From Massilia brevitalea (GTDB lineage: Bacteria; Pseudomonadota; Gammaproteobacteria; Burkholderiales; Burkholderiaceae_D): a stretch of 64,000 bases of DNA. The position numbers and the translations under genes are program-made. The stretch covers positions 1-64,000 of the forward strand of contig NZ_JAULSI010000007.1 in the NCBI RefSeq assembly GCF_030711405.1, read 5' to 3'. This document shows positions 52,707-61,165 of this stretch, piece after piece. Each line of letters starts with the position of its first letter. Position 1 is the stretch's first letter. The notes beneath the pieces are model-generated. The model did not search any database. It saw nothing but the letters and a program-made list of their open reading frames with translations, and had not been told where the DNA came from.

Positions 52707-52767
52707 GGTTACGTATTCGCGATTTACTCGCTTCGATTTTTTACCTTTGACGTTAGGAACTTCTCGC

Positions 52768-53979
52768 ATGAAAAAGCAAGCCACCATCGCCCTGAACGCT
52801 GTCGCTACCGCCGTCGTGTTCGCATTCTCCGCTTCCGCCCACGCCGCCCCAACCAGCTTCGCGCTCTCCGGCTATGATGCTTCGTCGAACCTGACGGTCA
52901 ACACCGCCAGCAACGCCACCACGCCTGCCACCACCAATAACTACTACGTCTCGCCGACCGGTTCCGATACCGCCGCCGGCACCAAGGCAGCCCCATTCAA
53001 GACCCTGGCCCGCGCTGCGAAAGCCGTGACCAAGGCCGGCACCACCGTCTTTGTTGCGCCAGGCACCTACGACGGTGGCTTCAAGACCACCGCCAACGGC
53101 ACCGCCGCCGCCCGCATCTACTGGGTCTCGACCACCAAGTGGGGCGCGAAGATTGTGCCGCCTGCAAACTCGACCAACAAGAACGCCTGGGATAACCGCG
53201 GCAACTACGTCAGCATCATCGGCTTCGAAGTCGACGGCTCGAAAGTGCGCAGCGGCACCAAGTGGACGCTCGGCATCTACACCGGCGGTTCCTACAACGT
53301 CATCGAAGGCAACCACGTCCACCACACCGCCACCACCATTCCTTGCAACAGTGCGGGCGGTTCGGCCATCGGTGTCGACAGTTACTACAAAGGCGTGATG
53401 ACCGACGTCGTCGGCAACGTCGTCCACGACATCGGCCCGGCCGGTTGCACCTACGTCCAGGGCATCTATGTCAGCACCTCCGGCACGATCAAGAACAACG
53501 TGGTCTACCGTGTCGGTTCGGCAGCGATCCACCTGTGGCACGATGCAACGAATGTTCAGATCACCAACAACACGGTGAGCTCGTCGGTGTTCGGCATCAT
53601 TGTCGGCGGTGGTGACTTCTACTTCACGAGTGCCGGCGCCAACAACGTTGCCGTGTACAACAACATCGTGTACGACAACAAGTACGGCATCTCGGAGCAG
53701 GGCAAGACCGGCGCTGCCAACTCGTACAAGAACAACCTGGTGTTCAAGAACACCACCTACGATTGGCAGCTGCGCAATGGCCTGAAGCACACCGGCACGA
53801 TTTCGTCGGACCCGCTGCTGGCCGGTTACTCGCGCACCGCCGCGATGCCGAACTTCAAGCCGAGCGCGAGCTCGCCGGTGATTGGCCGCGGTATCGCGAC
53901 CTACGCGCTGCCGACCGACATCGACGGCAAGGCGCGTAACGCGTCGACCGGCTACGACATCGGCGCTTACCAGCACTAA
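52768..53979 (+). CDS. Exported right-handed beta-helix (DUF1565-like) protein A
   Basis: A 403-residue secreted protein. Signal peptide 1-28 (ends AHAA). At about 60 a DUF1565-type start (YYVSPTGSDTAAGTKAAPFKTLARAAKA, VAPGTYDG), then repeated beta-helix rungs (YVSIIGFEVDG, NVIEGNHVHHT, GTIKNNVVYRV, NNTVSSSVFGIIV, NVAVYNNIVYDNKYGI), and a closing DIDGKARNASTGYDIGAYQH. Such folds are found in polysaccharide lyases and adhesins; catalytic residues cannot be assigned. Almost identical to the protein at 54309 except in the N-terminal 60 residues. The ATG at 52768 follows TTAGGAACTTCTCGC. It ends in a strong terminator. Confidence 0.87.
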   Translation: MKKQATIALNAVATAVVFAFSASAHAAPTSFALSGYDASSNLTVNTASNATTPATTNNYYVSPTGSDTAAGTKAAPFKTLARAAKAVTKAGTTVFVAPGTYDGGFKTTANGTAAARIYWVSTTKWGAKIVPPANSTNKNAWDNRGNYVSIIGFEVDGSKVRSGTKWTLGIYTGGSYNVIEGNHVHHTATTIPCNSAGGSAIGVDSYYKGVMTDVVGNVVHDIGPAGCTYVQGIYVSTSGTIKNNVVYRVGSAAIHLWHDATNVQITNNTVSSSVFGIIVGGGDFYFTSAGANNVAVYNNIVYDNKYGISEQGKTGAANSYKNNLVFKNTTYDWQLRNGLKHTGTISSDPLLAGYSRTAAMPNFKPSASSPVIGRGIATYALPTDIDGKARNASTGYDIGAYQH

Positions 53980-54090
53980 TTATCCACCGTACTGAGCGAA
54001 CACCAGGCATTACCGAGCACTACCTGTGGACAGGACCAATTGACTGGTTGCACTCAGCGCGCACCCAGCTAGCCACATCCTGACCCAATC

Positions 54091-54122
54091 AACCCGCGTG
54101 ACCGCAAGGCACGCGGGTTTTT
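54091..54122 (+). terminator. Intrinsic terminator behind beta-helix gene A
   Basis: Stem AACCCGCGTG / CACGCGGGTT, loop ACCGCAAGG, followed by TTT. It makes the two beta-helix genes separate transcription units. Confidence 0.85.
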
Positions 54123-54243
54123 CATTGCGTAATCGATAGCGCATCGGCATAGCAAACACAGCTGAACGAAATATCAACATCTATTTCTATAGGCAAATAA
54201 TATTTGCAGGTTTGATAGTTCAAAGAAATTTTTCTTAGAAAAC

Positions 54244-54273
54244 GTTGAACTTAGGCAGTTTCCTACGCTCAAA
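54244..54273 (+). promoter_or_regulatory. Conserved upstream element of beta-helix gene B
   Basis: GTTGAACTTAGGCAGTTTC followed by CTACG and CTCAAA, matching 26 of 30 positions of the block at 52677-52706. The distance to the start codon (35 bp) is different from gene A (61 bp), so the conservation is not just part of a longer duplicated leader. AT-rich surroundings as in gene A. Confidence 0.5.
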
Positions 54274-54308
54274 CCTCTCGCATTTCGCATTTAACGTAAG
54301 GACTATTG

Positions 54309-55547
54309 ATGAAACACTCCGCTACCAAGCCCTCCAATATCCGTATCAATGCACTGACCCATGGCGCAGCTGCCGTGCTGCTGGCGCTCGGCGCATCCGC
54401 TGCCAGCGCCGCCACCGGCGTTGCCCTGTCGGGTTACGATGCCCAGGAAGGCCTGCGTGCCAAGGCGGCCGTCACCAGCAACGCTACGACGCCCGCTACC
54501 GCCTACAACTATTACGTTTCGCCAAACGGCTCGGACACCGCAGCCGGCACCAAGGCCAAGCCGTTCAAGACCCTGGCGCGTGCCGCCAAGGCAGCCACCA
54601 AGCCGGGCACGACCGTATTCGTTGCGCCGGGCACCTACGATGGTGGCTTCAAGACCACTGCCAATGGCACCGCTGCGGCCCGCATTTACTGGGTGTCGAC
54701 CACCAAATGGGGCGCCAGGATCGTGCCGCCTGCAAACTCGAGCAACAAGACTGCCTGGGATAACCGCGGCAATTACGTCAGCATCATCGGCTTCGAAGTC
54801 GACGGCTCGAAAGTCCGTAGCGGTACCAAGTGGACGCTCGGTATCTACACCGGCGGTTCGTACAATGTCATCGAAGGCAACCACGTCCATCACACCGCGA
54901 CCACGATTCCTTGCAACAGCGCGGGCGGTTCGGCGATCGGTGTCGACAGCTACTACAAGGGTGTGCTGACCGACGTCGTCGGCAACGTCGTCCACGACAT
55001 CGGCCCGGCGGGTTGCACCTACGTCCAGGGTATCTATGTCAGCACCTCGGGCACGATCAAGAACAACGTGGTTTACCGGGTGGGTTCGGCAGCGATCCAC
55101 CTGTGGCACGATGCGACGAATGTGAAGATCATCAACAACACCGTGTCGTCGTCGAACTTTGGCATCATCGTCGGTGGTGGCGACTTCTACTTCACCTCGG
55201 CTGGTGCGAACAACGTGGCGGTGTACAACAACATCGTCTATGACAACAAGTACGGTATCTCGGAGCAGGGCAAGACCGGCGCCGCCAACGCGTACAAGAA
55301 CAATTTGGTGTTCAAGAACACGACTTATAACTGGCAGCTGCGCAATGGCTTGAAGCATACCGGCACCATCACCTCGGACCCGCTGCTGGCCGGTTACTCG
55401 CGCACCGCCGCGATGCCGAACTTCAAGCCGAGCGCCAGCTCGCCGGTGATCGGCCGCGGTATCGCGACCTACGCGCTGCCGACCGACATCGACGGCAAGG
55501 CACGTAACGCCAGCACCGGCTACGATATCGGCGCTTACCAGCACTAA
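54309..55547 (+). CDS. Exported right-handed beta-helix (DUF1565-like) protein B
   Basis: A 412-residue paralogue of the protein at 52768. From the YYVSP block to the final GAYQH the two differ by only a few residues (for example NVQITNN against NVKIINN), while the signal peptide and the next 30 residues are quite different (LTHGAAAVLLALGASAASA, then ATGVALSGYDAQEGLRAKA). Synonymous differences are many, so the protein sequence is under strong constraint. Same secretion and fold as A. The ATG at 54309 has TAAGGA upstream; the TTG at 54306 is less likely. Confidence 0.87.
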   Translation: MKHSATKPSNIRINALTHGAAAVLLALGASAASAATGVALSGYDAQEGLRAKAAVTSNATTPATAYNYYVSPNGSDTAAGTKAKPFKTLARAAKAATKPGTTVFVAPGTYDGGFKTTANGTAAARIYWVSTTKWGARIVPPANSSNKTAWDNRGNYVSIIGFEVDGSKVRSGTKWTLGIYTGGSYNVIEGNHVHHTATTIPCNSAGGSAIGVDSYYKGVLTDVVGNVVHDIGPAGCTYVQGIYVSTSGTIKNNVVYRVGSAAIHLWHDATNVKIINNTVSSSNFGIIVGGGDFYFTSAGANNVAVYNNIVYDNKYGISEQGKTGAANAYKNNLVFKNTTYNWQLRNGLKHTGTITSDPLLAGYSRTAAMPNFKPSASSPVIGRGIATYALPTDIDGKARNASTGYDIGAYQH

Positions 55548-55550
55548 GCG

Positions 55551-55580
55551 ACACGAAGCAGCACGAAGCCGCACGAAGCA
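55551..55580. repeat. Three 10-bp direct repeats after beta-helix gene B
   Basis: ACACGAAGCA, GCACGAAGCC, GCACGAAGCA follow each other directly, 3 bp behind the stop codon and 35 bp before the terminator. No function is evident. Confidence 0.6.
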
Positions 55581-55614
55581 AGGCTAATAGAAAACTGATT
55601 GGCAAGCAGCAAAA

Positions 55615-55638
55615 AAAGACCCCGGAAACGGGGTCTTT
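55615..55638. terminator. Intrinsic terminator behind beta-helix gene B
   Basis: Stem AAAGACCCCG / CGGGGTCTTT with GAAA tetraloop, preceded by an A-run and with TTT at the right, so it can act on both strands. Confidence 0.85.
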
Positions 55639-55668
55639 GACATTGCGCAACATTGCTTCAATTGCGTA

Positions 55669-55696
55669 TTGATCTAACAAGCTGTTCGTGTAGAAT
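55669..55696 (+). promoter_or_regulatory. Sigma-70-like promoter
   Basis: TTGATC at 55669-55674 and TAGAAT at 55691-55696 with a 16-base spacer, just behind the terminator of beta-helix gene B. It would start a transcript near 55703 that reads toward the small membrane protein gene at 56031. Confidence 0.5.
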
Positions 55697-56030
55697 CAAT
55701 CCTCTTATGCGGTCGGCGCCTGCGTTGTGCAGCGTCGATGGCGGATCGAACACGGTAACTGGCATGTCACGCATTCAGCACGATCAGTCGTTCAATATCT
55801 CGTTCCAACACGGCGCGGCGCCTGCCCTTGCCGTTGCTGCTTTCCGCCTCGCGGCCACACGCTGTCGATTTTCTCCCAGCGCCGCCTGCGCCCGTATTTC
55901 CGAGCATCTCGCCCGGCTTGCCTGAGCTCGGCAGACAGCATCGCTGTCACGCCGGGCCTGCATCCACACCCTGTAGCCGGCCACGCCGGCCGGCATTATC
56001 AATCTTCGGCAGTGACTATCGGAGTCGCCA
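55697..56030 (+). other. 330-base leader or noncoding region before the 63-residue protein
   Basis: No convincing gene. A frame at 55708-55925 (MRSAPALCSVDGG) has no ribosome site, mixed composition and no recognisable motif. A short palindrome CCGGCCACGCCGGCCGG occurs near 55977-55993. It may be a long 5' leader or hold a small RNA. Confidence 0.35.
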
Positions 56031-56222
56031 ATGGATATCGTAGAGATGAACACGGAACCTAACATGCAACAAGAAAAAGCCACATCGGAACGAGGCGGAT
56101 TCCGTCCGCGCCGCCGTATCGCCAAGCAGGTGGTCGAACGCGGCCAGCGCCTGCGCAACCGCGCCGGCGTGATCATCGGCGTGGCGCTGGGCTTGCTGGC
56201 CCTGGTCAGCGTGCTGGAATAA
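56031..56222 (+). CDS. Small basic single-pass membrane protein
   Basis: A 63-residue protein: acidic/polar first 20 residues, a basic middle (RPRRRIAKQVVERGQRLRNR), one C-terminal membrane helix (AGVIIGVALGLLALVSVL) and a final Glu. Tail-anchored with the basic part in the cytosol. Not recognised. GGAG lies 6 bases before the ATG. Convergent with the SRAP gene, 3 bp between stops. Confidence 0.7.
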   Translation: MDIVEMNTEPNMQQEKATSERGGFRPRRRIAKQVVERGQRLRNRAGVIIGVALGLLALVSVLE

Positions 56223-56225
56223 CGC

Positions 56226-56897
56226 TTACTCTGGCAGGGGCATCGCCATCTGCGGGCTGTTGACGCCGGCGCGGTTGACTTCCGGCGTCACCTTGAACCA
56301 CTCGAAGGCCTCGGGCGGCAGGGCGGCGTTGCGCGCCAGTTCGATAGCTGCGTCGGGCGCCAGGCCAGGGTCCAGCCACAAGGCGGCGTCGGCCGCCTCG
56401 AGCACGACCGGACGGCGGTCGTGGATGTCGAGCATGCCTTCGGCGGCATCGTCGGTAACGATCACGAAGCCGGCCTCGGCGCGGTTCTCCGTAAAGCTGC
56501 CGAAGTTGGCGATGGCCAGCATGAACAGCGGCGCACGGTCCTTGCGGTGGATGTGCCAGGGCTGCTTTTTCCCTTTTTCGCCGGTCCATTCGTACCAGCC
56601 TTCGGCCGGCACCACGGCGCGCCCGTTCTTCAGCAGCCGGCTCCAGTAGCGGTTCGTGAGCTTGTCCAGGCGGGCGTTGATGGTGATTGGCACCTTGCCT
56701 TCAGCCCATTTCGCGCGGTAACTCCAGAATACGTCGTCGACACGGCGCTCGCCGTCCTGCAGGTGCATGACAGGGCGGTAGCTGCCGGGCGAGACGTTGT
56801 AGGCTGGCGCCGATTCGCTGTCGTACACCGCGTCGGCCCAGCCGAATACGCTCGCGTAATAACGCGCCGTTTGGCTTTGGTCAAATCGTCCACACAT
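56226..56897 (-). CDS. SOS response-associated peptidase (SRAP / YedK, HMCES homologue)
   Basis: A 223-residue protein that forms a DNA-protein cross-link with abasic sites in single-stranded DNA and so protects them. After removal of Met the catalytic Cys2 is at the N-terminus (MCGRFDQ). Other conserved parts are AYNVSPGSYRPVM, the NARLDKL block, VVPAEGWYEWTG with the active-site Glu, and DIHDRRPVVL with the active-site His. The start must be 56897, because Cys2 is required. No LexA box is evident. Confidence 0.93.
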   Translation of the reverse strand: MCGRFDQSQTARYYASVFGWADAVYDSESAPAYNVSPGSYRPVMHLQDGERRVDDVFWSYRAKWAEGKVPITINARLDKLTNRYWSRLLKNGRAVVPAEGWYEWTGEKGKKQPWHIHRKDRAPLFMLAIANFGSFTENRAEAGFVIVTDDAAEGMLDIHDRRPVVLEAADAALWLDPGLAPDAAIELARNAALPPEAFEWFKVTPEVNRAGVNSPQMAMPLPE

Positions 56898-57007
56898 GGG
56901 ATGATGGTACTGCATAAACGCGGCCGCACGATTGCACACCTGACCCGGCTGTCGGGGCAGGGAGCCGAGGTGCTATGCTTTATCCCATTCGATTTGGAGG
57001 AAAGAAT

Positions 57008-57412
57008 ATGGCCGTAGCCTGGCTGAAGGTGTTGAAGGCGGTTCCGTGGAGCGAGGTCATCGCTGCCGCGCCGCAAGTGGCGAACGGCGCCCGCAAGCTG
57101 TGGGATACGGTCGGGCGCAAGGGCGGGCCGCCAGCCGGCATCGACGACGTGGCGATGGCGCCCATGCCCCGGGGCGAGGATGGCATGGCCTTGCTGGCCG
57201 CGCACATCGAGCAGCAGGACGCCGCCATCGCCCAGATGCACGGGCAATTGCGCGAAGCCTCGAAGCTGATCACCGAACTGGCCGACCAGAACGCCCAGCT
57301 GATCGCCAGGATGGAAGCGGCGCGCGGCAAGATCCAGGTGGTGGGCCTGATTGCAGCGGCATCGGGCGTACTGGGGCTGGTGTCGCTGGCCCTGGTGCTG
57401 GCGCGGACCTGA
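57008..57412 (+). CDS. Coiled-coil protein with C-terminal membrane helix
   Basis: A 134-residue protein: an amphipathic N-terminus (WLKVLKAVPWSEVIAAAPQVANGARKLWD), a coiled coil at about 60-105 (LAAHIEQQDAAIAQMHGQLREASKL), and a membrane helix at the end (VVGLIAAASGVLGLVSLALVLA). Not recognised. GGAGG precedes the ATG. It lies 13 bp before the next small membrane protein gene, likely one operon. Confidence 0.75.
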   Translation: MAVAWLKVLKAVPWSEVIAAAPQVANGARKLWDTVGRKGGPPAGIDDVAMAPMPRGEDGMALLAAHIEQQDAAIAQMHGQLREASKLITELADQNAQLIARMEAARGKIQVVGLIAAASGVLGLVSLALVLART

Positions 57413-57425
57413 GACAGTAAGGATC

Positions 57426-57626
57426 ATGATGAAATTTGTCCTGCTGCTGTTTTTCCTGTTTATTTTCGTGGCGATGCTGCTCAACTCCGGCCGCAAGCGC
57501 GGCATGCTGAGCAAGGATGCCGACAGGGCCGTTGCCGGCCTGGCGAGTGCGATGCGCTGGTTCCTGTTCGGCTTGCTGGCCCTGGGCGCGGCGGTGTGCG
57601 GCGTGCTGATCTACCAGGGCGCCTGA
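57426..57626 (+). CDS. Small two-helix membrane protein
   Basis: A 66-residue protein with two membrane helices (FVLLLFFLFIFVAMLLN and WFLFGLLALGAAVCGVLIY) and a basic loop (RKRGMLSKDADR) between. Not recognised. TAAGGATC precedes the ATG at 57426; the next codon is also ATG. Likely co-transcribed with the coiled-coil gene before. Confidence 0.7.
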   Translation: MMKFVLLLFFLFIFVAMLLNSGRKRGMLSKDADRAVAGLASAMRWFLFGLLALGAAVCGVLIYQGA

Positions 57627-57655
57627 TCCGGGCTGGCGCCCCATCATTCAAACCG

Positions 57656-58576
57656 TCAGGCCGTCAGTGCATCCGCGTGCCCCGGCAAGGCGGCAGGCGC
57701 CGGACGCACGCTTGCATCCATGCTGTCGAGCAGCCGGTGCAATTCGTCGATTGTGCGCCGGCGCCCTTGCGGCGGCCCGCGCCGGTAAAACACCTGGTCG
57801 CAATCGTCGCCCGCGCCGCGCATGCCGAGTTCGATAAATCCCATCTTTTCCAGGCCGCGCCGCGAGCGCAGGTTGTAGTCGAAGGCCTTGGCATAGCAGC
57901 CGCGCAGCCCATAGGCGCGTTCGCCCAGCTCCAGCAATAGCTCGCCGGCACGTGGCCCGAAGCCCTGCCCCTGGAAATCCTTCCCCAGCCAGTAGTAGAA
58001 GAAGCCGAGGCCGTGGTCCAGCGTCAGGCTGACGCAGCCGATGAATCCCCATTCGCGGTGCAGCACCGCAAATAGCAGCCGCCGGCCTTCGCGCCAGCGT
58101 TCGGCCAGCCAGCCGTGCCAGTCGAGCGCGTCGGCGAAGACCGGCAGGCAGCAGAGTTCGGCGATTGCAGGATCGCCGTATTGCCACGCAAAGTCGCGTG
58201 CGTGATGGTGGGCCAGCGGCTCGAGGCTGAGCGGGCCGCCGCCGGCCGAGAGGGGGAAGTGCCGGCGCCAGGCCAGCCAGGCGCGCAGTTCGGCGACGAG
58301 TTCGGCAAGCTGCGGCTGCTCGCGCGTCAGGGCCAGCGCTTCGCCGCCCTTGCCGAGTGCGCGGCAGGCGTCGATCAGGTGCAAGGTTTCGGCTGTGTCG
58401 AGCCTGGTGCTGGCGGCCAGGCGCGTGCCGGCAGCATGCACCAGCGGCCAGGCGCTCCATGCGGCAGCGTGCCCGAGCAGGCCGCGCAAGGCATTCTGCG
58501 GCAGGACACTTCCCTTGTCGCGCCAGATCCTGTGCAGCTCCGCAAGCCGGGCGTGGCGGTCGACAGGATGCAGCAT
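57656..58576 (-). CDS. GNAT-domain protein with N-terminal extension
   Basis: A 306-residue cytosolic protein. The C-terminal half (about 120-265) is a GNAT acetyltransferase of the RimJ/RimL type (LSLEPLAHHHARDFAWQYGDP, FGFIGCVSL-like strand, YYWLGKDFQGQGFGPRAGELLLEL, NLRSRRGLEKMGF). The N-terminal 110 residues are helical and unassigned. Substrate unknown. The ATG at 58576 is the only good start. Confidence 0.8.
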   Translation of the reverse strand: MLHPVDRHARLAELHRIWRDKGSVLPQNALRGLLGHAAAWSAWPLVHAAGTRLAASTRLDTAETLHLIDACRALGKGGEALALTREQPQLAELVAELRAWLAWRRHFPLSAGGGPLSLEPLAHHHARDFAWQYGDPAIAELCCLPVFADALDWHGWLAERWREGRRLLFAVLHREWGFIGCVSLTLDHGLGFFYYWLGKDFQGQGFGPRAGELLLELGERAYGLRGCYAKAFDYNLRSRRGLEKMGFIELGMRGAGDDCDQVFYRRGPPQGRRRTIDELHRLLDSMDASVRPAPAALPGHADALTA

Positions 58577-58922
58577 ACCGCCTCCGCTTCACGAATGATG
58601 GCAATCTATCGTAACGCCATGGCCCCTGGCTTGCGGCGGACGCCCGCTGCTGCTTGCCGCTTCCTTGCGCTTGCGCAGACGGGGTGACGCGGCGCCGAGA
58701 CATTCCCGACCAACGTTGCCATCCCTGAATGCCAGCTTTGACACGGTGTTGCGCGGATCACGCAGACGACGAAAAAAGCGATGTTCATCCTGGCATCAAA
58801 TCGCTGTGCGCGCGAAAAACCCCTCTAGAATTCGTTCATCCCATTGCCGCACGGCACTATCCAGAACCCGCCGCCGCGCTGCATTCACCCCAGTTTCGCG
58901 TCCAACCTTTGCCCTCAACAGA
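58577..58922. other. Intergenic region, divergent, no gene recognised
   Basis: The 346 bases between the GNAT gene start and the porin-like gene start. An open frame at 58729-58926 has no ribosome site and no protein character. TAGAAT at 58826-58831 could be a -10 for the porin-like gene, but no matching -35 is clear. Confidence 0.4.
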
Positions 58923-59735
58923 ATGACTCATTCCGCTTCGCGGCTGATGCCGCTCGTCTGTCTTGCGCTGTTCTCGATGCATGTTTCCGCCCTCGCTACG
59001 GCGCCAGGCCCCGCCGAGGCGGTGTTTGCCGCGGCCGGCGAGGCCGCGTTTACGGCGAATGCCGGCGTCGCCAGCCAGTACGTGTGGCGCGGCCTGCGCC
59101 AGAGCGACGGCAAGCCCGCCGCCCAGGCCGGCGTCGATGTGGTGCACCCGAGCGGCTGGTCGGCCGGTACCCGCGTGGTCAACGTGGGCGACCGCACCAT
59201 CGCCAAGGGATCGGTCGAGTGGGACTTGTATGGCGGCTACAGCGGCAAGGCAGACGCAATCGGCTACAGCCTGATCGGGCATTACGCCAGGTATCCAGGC
59301 GCCGCGCGCGGCCCGAACGGCGGGCGCTTCGACTATGGCGAGCTCTCGGCCGGCGTCAGCTACAAGGCGCTGTACGCCAAGTACAATTACACCGTCACCC
59401 GCAATTTCTTCGGCATCGCCAATGCGCGCGGCACCGGCTACCTCGACGGCGGCGCCAACGTCGACCTGGGCGCGGCTACCATGCTGAACCTGCACGCCGG
59501 TGAGGGCCGGGTGGCCGGGGCCGGCAACGATTACTGGAACTGGCGCGACGTGAAAGTCGGCCTGACGCATCGCCTGAACGGCGGCTGGAAGGTGGCCGGC
59601 GCCTACACCCGTGCCTTCGGCGCCACCCATGCCTGCGATCCCGGCACGAGCGGCATGCTGAATCGGAGCGAGCGGATCGGCTATACCGATCCGGGCAAGA
59701 ATACGCTGGTGGTGTCGTTGAGTAAGACTTTCTGA
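58923..59735 (+). CDS. TorF family putative porin
   Basis: A 270-residue outer-membrane protein. Signal peptide to about 25-30 (LVCLALFSMHVSALA). The family signature is ANAGVASQYVWRGLRQSDGKPAAQAGVDV, followed by alternating strands and the final VSLSKTF with C-terminal Phe for barrel assembly. Members are predicted porins of unknown solute. The ATG at 58923 is chosen as it gives the signal peptide; there is no strong ribosome site. A terminator follows 150 bp downstream. Confidence 0.87.
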   Translation: MTHSASRLMPLVCLALFSMHVSALATAPGPAEAVFAAAGEAAFTANAGVASQYVWRGLRQSDGKPAAQAGVDVVHPSGWSAGTRVVNVGDRTIAKGSVEWDLYGGYSGKADAIGYSLIGHYARYPGAARGPNGGRFDYGELSAGVSYKALYAKYNYTVTRNFFGIANARGTGYLDGGANVDLGAATMLNLHAGEGRVAGAGNDYWNWRDVKVGLTHRLNGGWKVAGAYTRAFGATHACDPGTSGMLNRSERIGYTDPGKNTLVVSLSKTF

Positions 59736-59884
59736 CGCAGCGGTGGCGAGCGGTCAGACGTTTCCTGCAGTCTGTCGGAATACGCCTAGGTCAAGACAGG
59801 GCGAATTTTCCTGGTGCGGCCCTTGTATGCCGGCGCGACGCCCTTATCATAAGCACTGTCTCCAACTCAGACCAACTGAGCGTT

Positions 59885-59922
59885 TGCCGCCGACGCACCC
59901 GATGCGACGGCGGCATTTTTTT
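59885..59922 (+). terminator. Strong intrinsic terminator behind the porin-like gene
   Basis: Stem TGCCGCCG / CGGCGGCA with inner stem CGCA / TGCG (one A-A mismatch) and a run of seven T. The 149 bases between the porin stop and this stem hold no gene, so a small 3' RNA is possible. In the rest of the 415-bp gap to the tRNA I see only the tRNA promoter. Confidence 0.85.
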
Positions 59923-60150
59923 GTCCAGTACCAGCCTTGCTTCGCCGCAGGCCGCGCCACATCGGATCATGGAAACGTCCATTTCTGCCACCTCCAGCGT
60001 CAAGCAAAGCCCGAGCATCGCATGCATGCCTGGTGGCAATTCTGTTCAGGCATAAACCAGCGGAATAGGGCGCGGCCCCGTGGCCGGAACCTTGTAGCTG
60101 GCTCAACAACTCACACTGAAGTTGCTGCACGGTGTACAATTCCCGCCGGC

Positions 60151-60235
60151 GCGGGCATGGCGGAACTGGTAGACGCATCAGACTTAAAATCTGCCGCCGT
60201 GAGGCGTGCCGGTTCGATTCCGGCTGCCCGCACCA
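60151..60235 (+). tRNA. tRNA-Leu (UAA)
   Basis: Class II tRNA of 85 bases. Acceptor stem GCGGGCA pairs with TGCCCGC and CCA is encoded. The anticodon loop is CTTAAAA with anticodon TAA at 60185-60187, followed by a long variable arm (GCCGCCGTGAGGCG) and the T-loop GGTTCGATTCC. A TACAAT box at 60135-60140 fits as -10. The lowest pair of the anticodon stem is T-C, a mismatch that is slightly unusual. Confidence 0.95.
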
Positions 60236-60347
60236 ACTCTTTTCGCATCTCCTGCAAAATCGGCCAGCCAGCTTTGGCTCAGCCATCGAATGGTCTAGAA
60301 TGCTTCCCGGCGCCATGACGGCGCAACCAGAAGCCTAGGACCATACA

Positions 60348-61136
60348 TTGAACATCACCATCAACGACGAGCTGCGTGCCTTCGTCGACCCGCTGACCGA
60401 TATCGAATACGCCGCGCTGGAGCGCAGCCTGCTTGCCGAGGGCTGCCGCGACGCGCTGGTATTGTGGGGCGACGTCCTGATCGACGGCCATAACCGCTAC
60501 GAAATCTGCCGCAAGCACCACATCGACTTCCGTACCGTCCAGAACAACAGCTTCGCGTCCATCGAGGACGTGATGCTGTGGATGATCGACAACCACCTGG
60601 CGCGCCGCAGCGTGTCGGACTTCCAGCGCGGCCTGCTGGCCCTGCGCAAGAAGGAAATCGTCAGCGCGCGCATGGCCCAGCGCATGGCCGAGGAGCCGCC
60701 CGAGCCGACTCCCGACGACATGGATTCGCGCCCGCCGCCGCCATGGAACACGCGCGAAGAGGTAGCGAAAGCGGCGCGCGTGTCGAGCAACACCATCAGC
60801 CAGATCGAACGCATCCAGAAGGCGGCCACGCCGCAACTGGTGGAGGCCGTGCGCGCCGGCACCATCTCGATCAATGCCGCCGCGAATGTGGCGCAATTGC
60901 CGCAAGAAGCGCAGATCGCGGCCGTGGCCGGCGGACGCAAGGAACTGCAGCAGGCCGCGCGTTCGGTGCGCGAGCAGAAGCAGGCCACCAAGCCGAAGAA
61001 AACCGGCCCGGACGGTGAGCCGGTCGACGAAAAGGCCGCCCTCAAGGCCGAGATCGCCGCGCTGAAGGACCGCATGGCCACCTTGCTGACCGAGAACGAG
61101 ATCCTCAAGCAGAAACTGGTCCACGCCGGGCTGTAG
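60348..61136 (+). CDS. ParB/RepB-like plasmid replication/partition-type protein
   Basis: A 262-residue protein with an N-terminal ParB/sulfiredoxin-like domain (EYAALERSLLAEGCRDALVLWGDVLIDGHNRYEICRKH), a central helix-turn-helix region (REEVAKAARVSSNTISQIERI and the following helices) and a C-terminal coiled coil (LKAEIAALKDRMATLLTENEILKQKL). It resembles chromosomal ParB-like proteins with a DGHNR motif, not Spo0J; a partner ParA is not adjacent. The start is TTG at 60348 with TAGGA 7 bases upstream; an ATG upstream is closed by a stop. Confidence 0.85.
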   Translation: MNITINDELRAFVDPLTDIEYAALERSLLAEGCRDALVLWGDVLIDGHNRYEICRKHHIDFRTVQNNSFASIEDVMLWMIDNHLARRSVSDFQRGLLALRKKEIVSARMAQRMAEEPPEPTPDDMDSRPPPPWNTREEVAKAARVSSNTISQIERIQKAATPQLVEAVRAGTISINAAANVAQLPQEAQIAAVAGGRKELQQAARSVREQKQATKPKKTGPDGEPVDEKAALKAEIAALKDRMATLLTENEILKQKLVHAGL

Positions 61137-61165
61137 CCAGCCAATCGAACAACAAGGAGACCTGC

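Noticed and set aside
55708-55925. 72-residue small protein between the beta-helix gene and the membrane protein gene
   Set aside because: No ribosome site, no signal or motif, and composition unlike neighbouring genes.
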